From assembly GCF_023630175.1 (NCBI RefSeq), contig NZ_JALLIN010000035.1:16486-80485 (forward strand): a stretch of 64,000 nucleotides of DNA, written 5' to 3'. The notes beneath the pieces are model-generated. The model saw only the letters and a list, made by a program, of their open reading frames with translations, made no database searches and was not told the origin of the DNA. This stretch comes from Streptomyces cellostaticus (lineage in GTDB: Bacteria > Actinomycetota > Actinomycetes > Streptomycetales > Streptomycetaceae). Of this stretch, positions 42,401 to 51,800 are shown piece after piece. Each line of letters begins with the position of its first letter. The stretch's first letter is position 1. The translations under genes were made by a program, and so were the position numbers.

Positions 42401-44120
42401 CCTGCGCGCCGAACGCTCCGAGATCGCGGGCGCCCCCGACGACGTGCCGGCGGCGGACACCGACGCCCCGAAGGCCTCCCTGCCCGCCCTGCGCGAGGCC
42501 TACCGAGCCGCCTCCCAGGTGTACGAGAAGGTCGGCGTCGGCGCCGACCTGCGCGCCGAGCAGGCCCGGGCGGAGAGCGACGAGAGCGCCGCCCGCGCCG
42601 AACTGGACCGCCTCAGCAACAAGGTCCGCACCCGCGCCGAGCAACTGCTCCAGTCACCGGACGGCTCCGACGGCCCCTCCCGGCAGGCGGCCGCCGCACG
42701 CGCGGAGGAGCTGGTCCAGCTCCTGGAGACCCGTATGTCCACCGCGAGCGAGCAGCTCGGCCGGCTGCGCGGCGAGGCCGAGCGGCACGCCCCCGAGGAC
42801 GGCGGGGCGCACACCGAGCTGTCCGGGGAGCTCACCCCGCGCGACGCCGGGCACGCCCAGGCCCTGCTGCGCACCGCGACGGCCGAACTCACCGCCCGCA
42901 CCGAGGCGCTGGCCGAGGCCCGGGAGGCGCACGCTGAGCTGCTGGAGGGCCACCGGGCCGCGGAGGACGCCGCCGGCGGCTTCGAGGAAGTCGCCGCCCT
43001 CCTGCGCGACCTGCTGCGCGAGCACACCGCCGACGAGGAGCAGGACGAGCCGGAGCCCTACCCCGGCAGCCTGGAGGAGGCCCGGCACTCGGCCGCCGAG
43101 GCCCGCCGTTCCCTGCGCGGCTGCGCCACCGACCTGTCCGCCGCCGAGACGGCCGTGCGCGAGGCGAGCGACGTGCTCGTGCGGCACGCCAACTCCACGC
43201 GGTACGAGCAGGTACGCACCCCCGCCCGGCAGCAGATCCGCGAGCTGCCCGCCTCCGCGCTGCCCGAGCACGCGCAGAAGTGGGCGGACGCCTTCGCGCC
43301 CCGCCTGCGTGTCCTCACCGACGAACTCGCCCAGTTGGAGCGCAACCGGGACTCGATCGTCGACCGGCTCCGAGGACTGGTCGAGTCGGCCCTGGCCACC
43401 CTGCGCTCCGCCCAGCGGCTCTCCCGTCTCCCGGAAGGGCTCGGCGAGTGGTCCGGACAGGAGTTCCTCCGCGTCCGCTTCGAGGAGCCCGACCAGGCGA
43501 CGCTCACCGAGCGGCTCGGCGAGGTCATCGACGAGGCCACGCGCGCGGCCGTGAAGAAGAACTCCGACCTGCGGCGCGACGGCATGTCGCTGCTGCTGCG
43601 CGGTGTCGCGGCCGCGCTGCAGCCGAAGGGCGTGGCCGTGGAGATCCTCAAGCCGGACGCCGTGCTGCGTGCCGAGCGTGTCCCCGTCGGCCAGATGGGC
43701 GACGTGTTCTCCGGCGGACAGCTCCTCACCGCCGCCATCGCCCTGTACTGCACGATGGCCGCCCTGCGCTCCAACGACCGGGGCCGCGACAAGCACCGGC
43801 ACGCGGGGACGCTGTTCCTCGACAACCCGATCGGCCGCGCGAACGCCACCTACCTGCTGGAGCTCCAGCGGGCGGTGTCCGACGCACTGGGCGTGCAACT
43901 GCTGTACACCACCGGTCTGTTCGACACGACCGCGCTGGCCGAGTTCCCGCTGGTGATCCGGCTCCGCAATGACGCCGACCTCAGGGCGGGCCTGAAGTAC
44001 ATCAGCGTCGAGGAGCACCTCCGGCCCGGCCTGCCCCAGCAGCCGCAGGCCGGGGAGGCGGTGCACAGCGAGATCACGGCGACCCGCATGTTCAGACGGC
44101 CCGCCTCCGCGACCCCCTGA
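39453..44120 (+). CDS. Large SMC/MukB-like coiled-coil ATPase
   Basis: 1555 aa. Walker A ENGGGKS at residues 64-70 (K69) in GVLFLENGGGKSVLLKLIFSVMLPG. Long Ala/Glu/Arg-rich coiled coils run about 270-690 and 815-1330, with a globular hinge-like insert near 690-812 (LATVEFLGEHGIPALPGWRYLAQAV...DVFLVPPNPAMHDEHA). The ABC signature is FSGGQ, with SGGQ at 1420-1423, and Walker B is TLFLDNPIG, with D1457-N1458. The head, arm and hinge order is that of SMC, MukB and Wadjet JetC. The catalytic Glu of Walker B is replaced by Asn, which is unusual. With the two preceding genes it probably forms a chromosome- or plasmid-organising condensin. No JetD/MksG-type nuclease gene is next to it. Confidence 0.85.
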   Translation: MYELSRVRLYSIGPAGARYADTVLDLRGVGGPVPDPAPTQAEFFAEEPSGPPRRPAPAGVLFLENGGGKSVLLKLIFSVMLPGHRNTLGGASSGVLRKFLLADDCGHVALEWQHVQTGECVVVGKVSEWRGRQVSSDPRKFAEAWYSFRPGPGLSLDNLPVAESTAVRPPAEGSSGARGRRRTMKGFRDALTESGKAYPHLEVHWEEIHDRWIEHLGDLGLDPELFRYQREMNADEGEAAGLFAVKKDSDFTDLLLRAVTDTRDTDGLADLVSGFGNKLGRRAELIAERDFTAGSVDLLGKIVEAAGTRSRARDVHAGAERRTRGLARRLSARAVRERVRAADLAQRVTAAAYTVTHSEGARERSSLVAAELAYRHASLALAAAEKAAAAQKRELADARTLHSAWQAAEAVLRHRAAADRVARVSAAIQEAERDAAPALAARAKAAVDLVRALHAAAESAESLANEGEERSAALQEVGESGYRDSTAAATEGQRARSEAGHLRQRLTEVEQETAEAVRAGWLDDSAPDADPARAALAASDAEKTAVAAWDAAREAAGRATDQAREAASAEARAELTAARAADAATAAERAHDAERRLAETLAAEDRLAELLSLPAATGAARPGVPAPRSGTADPSTRAGDPPDATGPRAEGPLGAEELDRYADELRELLDDAVSAAERHLFDLRTAAADDARILGALGDGGLLPPGPDVLATVEFLGEHGIPALPGWRYLAQAVDPADHARVLAARPELVDGVIITDPGTHARAREALGDAALLPRSAVAVGTAAALLAPTPAPGTTPGDVFLVPPNPAMHDEHAADEERQALRARASDRDEEIRALAARLGRDRELAARLVSWRTGCPAGRLTELGDAAREARAFAEESEAELAETRVARAEADETAAEATQVRDERQEAAQRARRSADALAGLAFRLRERAGWQVRLRELADEAAESEARAQACLERARAADEDRRAAQRAADDARRTARALRAERSEIAGAPDDVPAADTDAPKASLPALREAYRAASQVYEKVGVGADLRAEQARAESDESAARAELDRLSNKVRTRAEQLLQSPDGSDGPSRQAAAARAEELVQLLETRMSTASEQLGRLRGEAERHAPEDGGAHTELSGELTPRDAGHAQALLRTATAELTARTEALAEAREAHAELLEGHRAAEDAAGGFEEVAALLRDLLREHTADEEQDEPEPYPGSLEEARHSAAEARRSLRGCATDLSAAETAVREASDVLVRHANSTRYEQVRTPARQQIRELPASALPEHAQKWADAFAPRLRVLTDELAQLERNRDSIVDRLRGLVESALATLRSAQRLSRLPEGLGEWSGQEFLRVRFEEPDQATLTERLGEVIDEATRAAVKKNSDLRRDGMSLLLRGVAAALQPKGVAVEILKPDAVLRAERVPVGQMGDVFSGGQLLTAAIALYCTMAALRSNDRGRDKHRHAGTLFLDNPIGRANATYLLELQRAVSDALGVQLLYTTGLFDTTALAEFPLVIRLRNDADLRAGLKYISVEEHLRPGLPQQPQAGEAVHSEITATRMFRRPASATP

Positions 44121-44149
44121 TCGAGGCCGGCGGGACGGTGCCGGGGGCC

Positions 44150-44180
44150 GGCCGGGCCGGACGCGCCGTCCGGCTCGGCC
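44150..44180. terminator. Stem-loop between convergent SMC-like and membrane protein genes
   Basis: A 14-bp stem with one G-T pair and a 3-base loop (CGC) lies 29 bases after the SMC stop and just before the convergent gene's stop. Probably bidirectional. Confidence 0.65.
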
Positions 44181-44182
44181 CG

Positions 44183-44716
44183 TCAGGGGTGCGAGAGCCG
44201 CCCGGTGCCGCCCCGCCGGGTTATCCGCGCCTGCTCCCGCAGGGTGGCCCGCTCCTGACGCCGACGGGCCCGCCGCTCACGGCGCAGCGTCCGGGCCGTG
44301 CTGCTCGGCTCGGAGACCACGCCGTACCGCTGGTTCCACACCTGGCGGGTCACCCAGACGTCGGCCACGCCCCAGGTGGCGACGATCGTGCTGACCACAC
44401 TGCTGATCACCATCGGGAAGGCCAGCCAGGACCCGGCCATCGTGCACAGGAAGGCCACCACCGCCTGGATCAGCGTGACCGAGGCGATCAGCACCGCCCG
44501 CACCGCCGAGGTGCGCACCGGGTCGGGCAACCGGCGCCGCCGCGCGGGCTCCTCGACCCACAACTGCCTCTCCCGCTGCCGGAATCCGCGTTCGGACTGC
44601 CCGGTGCTCTCCTGCGCCGGAATGTCGCGATCCGGTGCTTCCGGGTGCCGCCGCACCGACGAGCGCTCCGCCACGCTCTCCGCCGTCGATCCGCGCCGCT
44701 CCGCCGTGCCCATCAC
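44183..44716 (-). CDS. Unknown membrane protein, two helices, basic tail
   Basis: About 177 aa. The GTG follows GGGGAGTGACACG; an ATG one codon later is equally possible. A polar N-terminal part (residues 1-65) is followed by two hydrophobic segments (VRAVLIASVTLIQAVVAFLCTMAGSWLAFPMVISSVVSTIVATWGVADVW) and a strongly basic C-terminus (RTLRRERRARRRQERATLREQARITRRGG) likely to be cytoplasmic. Function unknown. The 415-base divergent gap to cvnA shows no other gene. Confidence 0.78.
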   Translation of the reverse strand: MMGTAERRGSTAESVAERSSVRRHPEAPDRDIPAQESTGQSERGFRQRERQLWVEEPARRRRLPDPVRTSAVRAVLIASVTLIQAVVAFLCTMAGSWLAFPMVISSVVSTIVATWGVADVWVTRQVWNQRYGVVSEPSSTARTLRRERRARRRQERATLREQARITRRGGTGRLSHP

Positions 44717-45085
44717 CGTGTCACTCCCCACCGCCGGCGGGCCCCTTGCCCCGTTGTCCGAAGACGCCGACTCCCTGTGGCTGCCCGGCTTGCGCGCTTT
44801 TACGCCGCCGGGGTGCGGGATGCGGCTCCTGCATCCGATTCCGCCCCCATTGCCCATCGAGGAAGACGAGCATCGCGCCGTAAAGATTCCCGACGGCGAA
44901 AAATTCAGGCCAACCAATTGTCCGTACTCCTCCGGCCGCTCGCGTCGCGAGCCCCCGCATCCCGGGCGCAAAGTCCCGCAATGCCCGGACAACTCGTCAT
45001 CTCTCGCCCCCGGTACGGACGTTCGCACGCCAGATGCGTCTTCGAGTCGACCGCGCCGCGGTAGTAGGCTCACGCCGTTTGTTGA

Positions 45086-45097
45086 CGCACATGTGCG
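45086..45097. promoter_or_regulatory. Palindrome CGCACATGTGCG upstream of cvnA
   Basis: A perfect 12-bp palindrome lies 34 bases before the cvnA start, just after TTGA and after a TAGTAG (45062-45067) that could be a -10. It may be a regulator site in the conservon leader or be chance. Confidence 0.3.
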
Positions 45098-45131
45098 CCC
45101 CCGTCCGGCGGGGGTCGAGCTGGGGGAGGCC

Positions 45132-47966
45132 ATGCGCTTTCGCGGGAAGTCGATCCGCCGGAAGATCGTGGCGCTGCTTCTCGTGCCGCTGGTGTCCCTG
45201 ACCGCTGTCTGGGGCTTCGCCACGGTGCTCACGGGGCGTGAGGTCACCCGGCTCTTCAGCGTGTCCGACATCGTGCGGCACATCGGCCACCCCATCGAGG
45301 ACGCCGCCCGCGGCCTGCAGCAGGAACGCCGCCAGACCCTCGTCTACCTCGCCGATCCGCGCGCGGCCGACGCCCTCGCGGCGCTCCACCGCACCCGCAG
45401 CGCGACCGACCGCTCCCTGGCCGAGATACGCGAGCACGCCCGGGACGGGGAGGTCGTCGACGGCATGGACGGGGACGACGGCGAACGTCTGACCACGGTC
45501 CTGGACGCCTTCGACGGCCTCGACTCCCTGCGCCGCGGTGTCGAGGCGCGCACGGTCAGCCGGGCCCAGGCCTTCGACCGCTACAACCGCCTCATCGACC
45601 CCTGCTTCACCCTGCTGGCCTCCCTCGACGGCATCGACAGCGTCGAGACGGACGAGCAGGCACGCGCCCTCGTCAACCTCACCCGAGCCCGCGAACTCCT
45701 GGCCCGCGAGGACGCGTTGCTCGGCTCCGCGCTGGTGGTGGGCAAGGTCTCCCGCGACGAGACCCGGAACGTATCCGACCTCGTCGCCCAACGCGAGCTG
45801 CTCTACGACATCAGCCTGCCGCAGCTCCCCGCCTCCGAGCGCGACCGTTACGAGCGCTTCTGGGAGAACGCCACCACCGCCTCGCTGCTGGCGGCCGAGC
45901 AGTCCGTCACCGGCACCGGTCCCGGAAGCCCGCGCGGCGTCACCGCGCGGAGCTGGGACGCCGGCGCGGCCGGAGTTCTCGACGAACTCGGCACCCTCGA
46001 CGACCAGGCCGCGGAACGGCTCCAGGACCGGACGCGACCCGTGGCCGTCGGCGTGATCGCGCAGGCGGCCGTCACGGGGGTCCTCGGCCTGGTCGCCCTC
46101 CTGGTGTCCGTGGTCCTGTCCGTGCGCTTCGGCCGAGGTCTCGTGCGTGACCTGCGCAAGCTGCGCCTGGAGGCGCACGAGGCGTCGGGAGTGCGGCTTC
46201 CCGGCGTGATGCGCCGCCTCTCCGCCGGTGAACAGGTCGACGTGGAGACCGAGGTGCCGCGGCTGGAGTACGAAAAGAACGAGATCGGCGAGGTCGGGCA
46301 GGCCCTCAACACCCTGCAGCGCGCCGCCGTCGAGGCCGCGGTGAAGCAGGCCGAACTGCGGTCCGGTGTCTCCGACGTGTTCGTCAACCTCGCGCGGCGC
46401 AGCCAGGTCCTGCTGCACAAGCAGCTGACCCTGCTCGACACCATGGAGCGCAGGACCGAGGACACCGACGAACTCGCCGACCTCTTCCGGCTGGACCACC
46501 TCACCACCCGTATGCGCCGGCACGCCGAGGGCCTGGTGATCCTCTCCGGTGCGGCACCGTCGCGGCAGTGGCGCCGCCCCGTGCAGCTCATGGACATCGT
46601 CCGGGCCGCCGTCGCCGAGGTGGAGGACTACGAGCGCATCGAGGTCCGGCGCCTGCCGAGGGTCGCCGTCACCGGCCCGGCGGTCGCCGACGTCACGCAT
46701 CTGGTGGCCGAACTCCTGGAGAACGCCACCGTCTTCTCGCCGCCGCACACCGCAGTCCAGGTCCTCGGTGAGCGGGTCGCCAACGGCTTCACCCTGGAGA
46801 TCCACGACCGGGGGCTCGGCATGACCGCCGAGGCGCTGCTGGACGCCAACCTCCGGCTCGCCGAGACCCCCGAGTTCGAGCTCTCCGACACGGACCGGCT
46901 CGGCCTCTTCGTGGTCAGCCGCCTCGCCCAGCGCCAGAACGTCCGGGTCTCCCTGCAACCGTCCCCCTACGGCGGCACCACCGCCGTCGTCTTCCTCCCC
47001 GACCTGCTGCTGTCCGACGACGTCCCGGACACCAACGGCATCGGCTTCCGCCTCGACCGCGCCCGCCCGGCGAAGGAGGCCGGACGGGCCGGGGGACTCG
47101 ACCCCGCCCGGCCCCAGGCGCCCGCGCCGCTCCCCGGCCTGCCCACCTCCCTGCTGGACGGGCCGGTCGAGCTGGAGGCGCCGGTGGACCTGGACGCCAT
47201 CGACGACTTCCCCGGCGCCCTGACGGACGAGGAGAGCGAACGCGGCCACCTGTTCCGTTCCCGCCGGACCCGGGACCACGCCGACGAACGGCGGATCGCA
47301 CGGTCGGACGGCCCCCGTCCGCCGGTCCCTCCGAGCATCGCCGACAGCCCGGACCCCGACCGCACCGGCGGCCCCGTGCCGCTGCCCCGGCGCCAGACGC
47401 CCAAGCTGGTCAGCTCGCACGGCCGGCCCGTCGTCGAGCAGCGCGCCCGGCGCGGCGACCCCGACGACCAGCCCGCCCCCGGCCCGCGCCGCCCCGACAC
47501 CACCGGACCGGCCCCGCTGACCGCCCGCCGGCGTGGCACGTCGGCCCGGCGGACCTCCGCCCTCCCCGACCGCGCGGACGAGCGCACGGTCCCGCCGGGT
47601 GACGGCGCGGAACCGGGCGCAGAGGTCCCGGCCCTGCCCCGGCGGACCCGGCCCCCGCTGGCCGCTTCCGGCCGCGGACCCGGCGACCGCCCCCAGGCCG
47701 CGGACGACCCGGACCCGGGACCCGCGTCCGGCACCGGGCCGCTGCCCCGCCGTGTCCGGCAGGCCAACCTGGCCCCGCAACTGCAGCAGGAACCCACACG
47801 GCGCCCCGGACACGCCGAGGATCCGGCCGACCGCGACGCCGACGAGGTCCGCGACCGGATGGCGTCGCTGCAGCGCGGCTGGCGGCGCGGCCGTGAGGAG
47901 AACGCCTCGGGCGACGACACACGCAACGGCACAGCACAAGGAACGACTGAGGGGGACGGTCGATGA
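45132..47966 (+). CDS. cvnA: Conservon sensor kinase-like protein CvnA
   Basis: 944 aa. The ATG follows GGGGGAGGCC. Membrane helices at about 11-32 (KIVALLLVPLVSLTAVWGFATVL) and about 298-325 (VAVGVIAQAAVTGVLGLVALLVSVVLSVRF) bracket an extracellular nitrate/nitrite-sensor-type (NIT) domain. A HAMP-like region follows, then a HATPase with N box ELLENATVFSPP and G box DRGLGM. The Pro/Arg/Asp-rich tail (about 620-944) is disordered. In conservons CvnA forms a membrane complex with CvnB, CvnC and the GTPase CvnD, resembling a eukaryotic G-protein receptor system. First gene of the cluster. Confidence 0.93.
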   Translation: MRFRGKSIRRKIVALLLVPLVSLTAVWGFATVLTGREVTRLFSVSDIVRHIGHPIEDAARGLQQERRQTLVYLADPRAADALAALHRTRSATDRSLAEIREHARDGEVVDGMDGDDGERLTTVLDAFDGLDSLRRGVEARTVSRAQAFDRYNRLIDPCFTLLASLDGIDSVETDEQARALVNLTRARELLAREDALLGSALVVGKVSRDETRNVSDLVAQRELLYDISLPQLPASERDRYERFWENATTASLLAAEQSVTGTGPGSPRGVTARSWDAGAAGVLDELGTLDDQAAERLQDRTRPVAVGVIAQAAVTGVLGLVALLVSVVLSVRFGRGLVRDLRKLRLEAHEASGVRLPGVMRRLSAGEQVDVETEVPRLEYEKNEIGEVGQALNTLQRAAVEAAVKQAELRSGVSDVFVNLARRSQVLLHKQLTLLDTMERRTEDTDELADLFRLDHLTTRMRRHAEGLVILSGAAPSRQWRRPVQLMDIVRAAVAEVEDYERIEVRRLPRVAVTGPAVADVTHLVAELLENATVFSPPHTAVQVLGERVANGFTLEIHDRGLGMTAEALLDANLRLAETPEFELSDTDRLGLFVVSRLAQRQNVRVSLQPSPYGGTTAVVFLPDLLLSDDVPDTNGIGFRLDRARPAKEAGRAGGLDPARPQAPAPLPGLPTSLLDGPVELEAPVDLDAIDDFPGALTDEESERGHLFRSRRTRDHADERRIARSDGPRPPVPPSIADSPDPDRTGGPVPLPRRQTPKLVSSHGRPVVEQRARRGDPDDQPAPGPRRPDTTGPAPLTARRRGTSARRTSALPDRADERTVPPGDGAEPGAEVPALPRRTRPPLAASGRGPGDRPQAADDPDPGPASGTGPLPRRVRQANLAPQLQQEPTRRPGHAEDPADRDADEVRDRMASLQRGWRRGREENASGDDTRNGTAQGTTEGDGR

Positions 47967-48397
47967 CCGCACCGAAGGCCACCGGCCACACGGAGCAGAA
48001 CAAGGGCGAGCTGAACTGGCTCCTCGACGAACTCGTCGACCGCGTCGCGGGCATCCGCAGAGCCGTGGTGCTCTCCGGCGACGGCCTGCCCACGGGGGCG
48101 TCCAAGGACCTGACCCGGGAGGACAGCGAACACCTGGCCGCGGTCGCCTCCGGCTTCCACAGCCTCGCCAAGGGCGTGGGCCGCCACTTCGAGGCGGGCA
48201 GCGTCCGGCAGACCGTGGTCGAGCTCGACGACGCCTTCCTGTTCGTCACCGCCGCCGGCGACGGGAGCTGCCTCGCCGTCCTGTCCGACGCCGACTCCGA
48301 CGTCGGGCAGGTCGCCTACGAGATGACACTGCTGGTCAAGCGGGTCGGCGTGCATCTGATCACCGCACCGCGCACCGATCTGTCCGCAGGTGGGTAG
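47963..48397 (+). CDS. cvnB: Conservon roadblock/LC7 protein CvnB
   Basis: 144 aa, starting in an ATGA overlap with cvnA. LNWLLDELVDRVAGIRRAVVLSGDGLPTGASKDLTREDSEHLAAVASGFHSLAKGVGRHFEAG is the roadblock/LC7 fold of MglB-like GTPase-activating or scaffold proteins. Cytoplasmic, partner of CvnD. Confidence 0.95.
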   Translation: MTAPKATGHTEQNKGELNWLLDELVDRVAGIRRAVVLSGDGLPTGASKDLTREDSEHLAAVASGFHSLAKGVGRHFEAGSVRQTVVELDDAFLFVTAAGDGSCLAVLSDADSDVGQVAYEMTLLVKRVGVHLITAPRTDLSAGG

Positions 48398-48406
48398 TGG
48401 GATGGC

Positions 48407-48802
48407 ATGAGCGGAGACGGTCAGGGAAGCAGCCACTGGTTCGACGACGAGGCCGGACCGGTCGTCCGTCCGTACGCCATGACACGCGGCCGTACCACGA
48501 GCGCGGGCCAGCACCGCCTCGATCTGATCGCGGTCGTCGTCGGCGAGCCCGGTGCCGAGGACCCGGAGACGGACCCGTCGCTCGCCCCCGAGCACATGGA
48601 GATCGTCGGGCTCTGCGCCCGGACCCCGCAGTCCGTCGCCGAGATCGCCGCGGAACTGAACCTGCCCATCGGCGTCGTGCGCGTCCTGATCGGGGACCTC
48701 GTGCACGCGAAACTCGTCCGTGTGACACGGCCGGTACCCCCGGCCGAGCTGCCGGACGAGAGTATTCTGCGCGACGTGATCAACGGCCTCCGGGCGCTGT
48801 GA
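48407..48802 (+). CDS. cvnC: Conservon DUF742 protein CvnC
   Basis: 131 aa. VRPYAMTRGRTTSAGQHRLDLIAVVV and LAPEHMEIVGLCARTPQSVAEIAAELNLPIGVVRVLIGDLVHAKLVRV are the DUF742 pattern, with a winged-helix-like second half. Third member of the conservon, 9 bases after cvnB. In other conservons the GTPase gene cvnD follows directly; here a large enzyme gene intervenes. Confidence 0.95.
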   Translation: MSGDGQGSSHWFDDEAGPVVRPYAMTRGRTTSAGQHRLDLIAVVVGEPGAEDPETDPSLAPEHMEIVGLCARTPQSVAEIAAELNLPIGVVRVLIGDLVHAKLVRVTRPVPPAELPDESILRDVINGLRAL

Positions 48803-48826
48803 CCGGCGCGGAAGCGGAGTGACGAC

Positions 48827-51800
48827 GTGACTGGCTGGCAGTTCTGGGTCGACCGAGGCGGCACCTTCACCGACATCGTGGCGCGCCGTCCGGACGGCCG
48901 GCTGCTCACTCACAAACTGCTGTCGGACAACCCCGGGCGGTACGCCGACGCGGCGGTCGCGGGCGTCCGGGAACTGCTGGACGGCTCCCGGGAGCCCGTC
49001 GACGCCGTGCGCATGGGCACCACCGTCGCCACCAACGCACTGCTGGAACGCAAGGGCGAACGCACCCTGCTGGTGATCACCCGAGGCTTCCGCGACGCCC
49101 TGCGCATCGCCTACCAGAACCGCCCGGCCATCTTCGCCCGTCACATCCGGCTGCCCGGGCCGCTGTACGAGCGGGTCGTCGAGGTCGACGAACGCATCGC
49201 CGCCGACGGAACCGTGCTGCGCGCCCCCGACCTCGGGTCGCTCGCGGGACCGCTCCGGCAGGCGTACGACGACGGGATCCGCGCGGTGGCCGTCGTCTGC
49301 CTGCACAGCCATCTGCACCCCGCCCACGAACGCGCCGTCGGCGACCTCGCCGCACGCACCGGTTTCCCGCAGGTCTCGCTGTCCAGCGAGACCAGCCCGC
49401 TGATGAAGCTCGTCCCCCGCGGTGACACCGCCGTCGTCGACGCCTACCTGTCCCCGGTGCTGCGCCGCTACGTACGCCACGTCGCCGACGAACTGCGCGG
49501 GGTGCGGCTGATGTTCATGCAGTCCAACGGAGGACTCACCGAGGCCGGACAGTTCCGCGGCAAGGACGCCGTCCTGTCCGGACCGGCCGGCGGCATCGTG
49601 GGCATGGCCCGTATGTCGCAGCGGGCCGGCTTCGACCGCGTCATCGGCTTCGACATGGGGGGCACCTCCACCGACGTCTCGCACTTCGCCGGCGCCTACG
49701 AACACGTCTTCACCAGCCAGATCGCCGGCGTCCGGCTGCGCGCCCCGATGCTGGACATCCACACCGTCGCCGCCGGCGGCGGCTCCGTGCTCCACTTCGA
49801 CGGCTCCCGCTACCGCGTCGGCCCCGACTCGGCCGGTGCCGCTCCCGGGCCCGCGTGCTACCGCGCGGGCGGCCCGCTCACCGTCACCGACGCCAACGTG
49901 ATGCTCGGCCGCGTCCCGGCCGCCCACTTCCCCGCGGTGTTCGGCCCGCACGGCGACCAGCCCCTCGACGCCGCCGTCGTCCGGGACCGCTTCACCGCCC
50001 TCGCACACGAGATCCGGGAGCGGACCGGGGACGACCGCACGCCCGAGCAGGTGGCCGAGGGCTACCTGCGGATCGCCGTCGCCAACATCGCCAACGCCGT
50101 GAAACGGATCTCCGTCCAGAAGGGCCACGACGTCACCCGCTACGCCCTGACCACCTTCGGGGGAGCGGGCGGCCAGCACGCGTGCCGGGTGGCCGACTCC
50201 CTGGGCATCCGCACCGTCCTCGTACCTCCCATGGCCGGCGTGCTCTCCGCGCTCGGCATCGGCCTCGCCGACACCACGGCCATGCGTGAACAGTCCGTCG
50301 AGGCGCCCCTGGAAGCCGCCGCGATGCCGGGCGTCCGCGAGACCGCCGCCGCCCTCGAGCACGCCGCCCGCGCCGAACTGCGCGCCGAGGACGTACCGGA
50401 GGACCGCATCCAGGTCACCCGCCGCGCGCAACTGCGCTACGACGGCACCGACACCACCCTCACCGTGGAGCTGACCGGGCCCGGCACGATGGCGCACGCC
50501 TTCGAGGAACGTCATCGCGCCATGTACTCCTTCACCCTGGACCGCCCGATCGTCGTCGAAGCGCTCTCCGTCGAAGCCACCGGCATCACCGCACCCCCCG
50601 ACCTCTCCGCCCTCGCCCCGTACGAGGGCCACCGCGCCGCACCGCGAACCGTCCGCCTGCACACCGGCGGCGCCTGGCACGACGTACCCCTCCACCGCCG
50701 GGAGGCCCTTCCCCCCGGCGAGACCGTCACCGGGCCCGCGATCATCACCGAGCCAGGCGCCACGACCGTCGTCGACGACGGCTGGCGGGCCGTGGCCGGA
50801 GACGACGGGCATCTGGTCATGGAACGCGCGGCGATCACGGAGAGTTCCGAAGCCGACACGAAAGTCGATCCCGTTCTGCTCGAGGTCTTCAACAACCTCT
50901 TCATGTCGATCGCGGAACAGATGGGCGCCCGGCTGGAGTCCACGGCCCAGTCCGTCAACATCAAGGAGCGGCTGGACTTCTCCTGCGCCCTGTTCGACCC
51001 GCTGGGCAACCTGGTGGCCAACGCACCCCACATCCCCGTCCACCTGGGCTCCATGGGCACCAGCGTCAAGGAGGTCATCCGGCGTCGCGGCACCTCGATG
51101 CGCCCCGGCGACACCTATGCCGTCAACGACCCCTACCACGGCGGCACCCACCTGCCCGACGTCACCGTGATCACCCCGGTCTTCGACACCGAGGACGCGA
51201 CGGTCACGGGGAGTGAACCGGAGATCCTCTTCTACGTCGCCTCCCGCGGCCACCACGCCGAGATCGGCGGCATCGCCCCCGGCTCCATGCCCGCCCACAG
51301 CCGGACCATCGACGAGGAGGGCGTCCTCTTCGACAACTGGCTGCTCGCCCAGGACGGCCGCTTCCGTGAGGAGGAAACCCGCCGCCTGCTCACCGGGGCC
51401 CCGCACCCCTCCCGCAACGTCCGCACCAACCTCGCCGACCTGCGCGCGCAGATCGCCGCCAACCGCAAGGGCGCCGACGAGGTCCGCCGCATGATCGAGG
51501 AGTTCGGCCTCGACGTCGTCCAGGCCTACATGCGGCACGTCCAGGACAACGCGGAGGAGGCGGTCCGCCGGGTCATCGACGCCCTGGACGACGGCGAGTA
51601 CGCCTACGAGACGGACTCCGGCGCCGTCATCCGCGTCCGGGTGCGCGTCGACCGCGCCGAGCGAGGCGCGACCATCGACTTCACCGGCACCTCCGCGCAG
51701 CTCGCCACCAACTTCAACGCCCCCTCCTCGGTGGTCGACGCGGCCGTCCTGTACGTCTTCCGCACCCTGGTCGCCGACGAGATCCCGCTCAACGACGGGT

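Noticed and set aside
40548..42644. Long minus-strand open frame opposite the SMC-like gene
   Set aside because: Antisense of the Ala/Glu/Arg-rich coiled coil. Its Gly/Val-rich composition is an artefact of the codon pattern.
44997..47972. Long minus-strand open frame opposite cvnA
   Set aside because: Antisense shadow of cvnA, with no motif or ribosome binding site.
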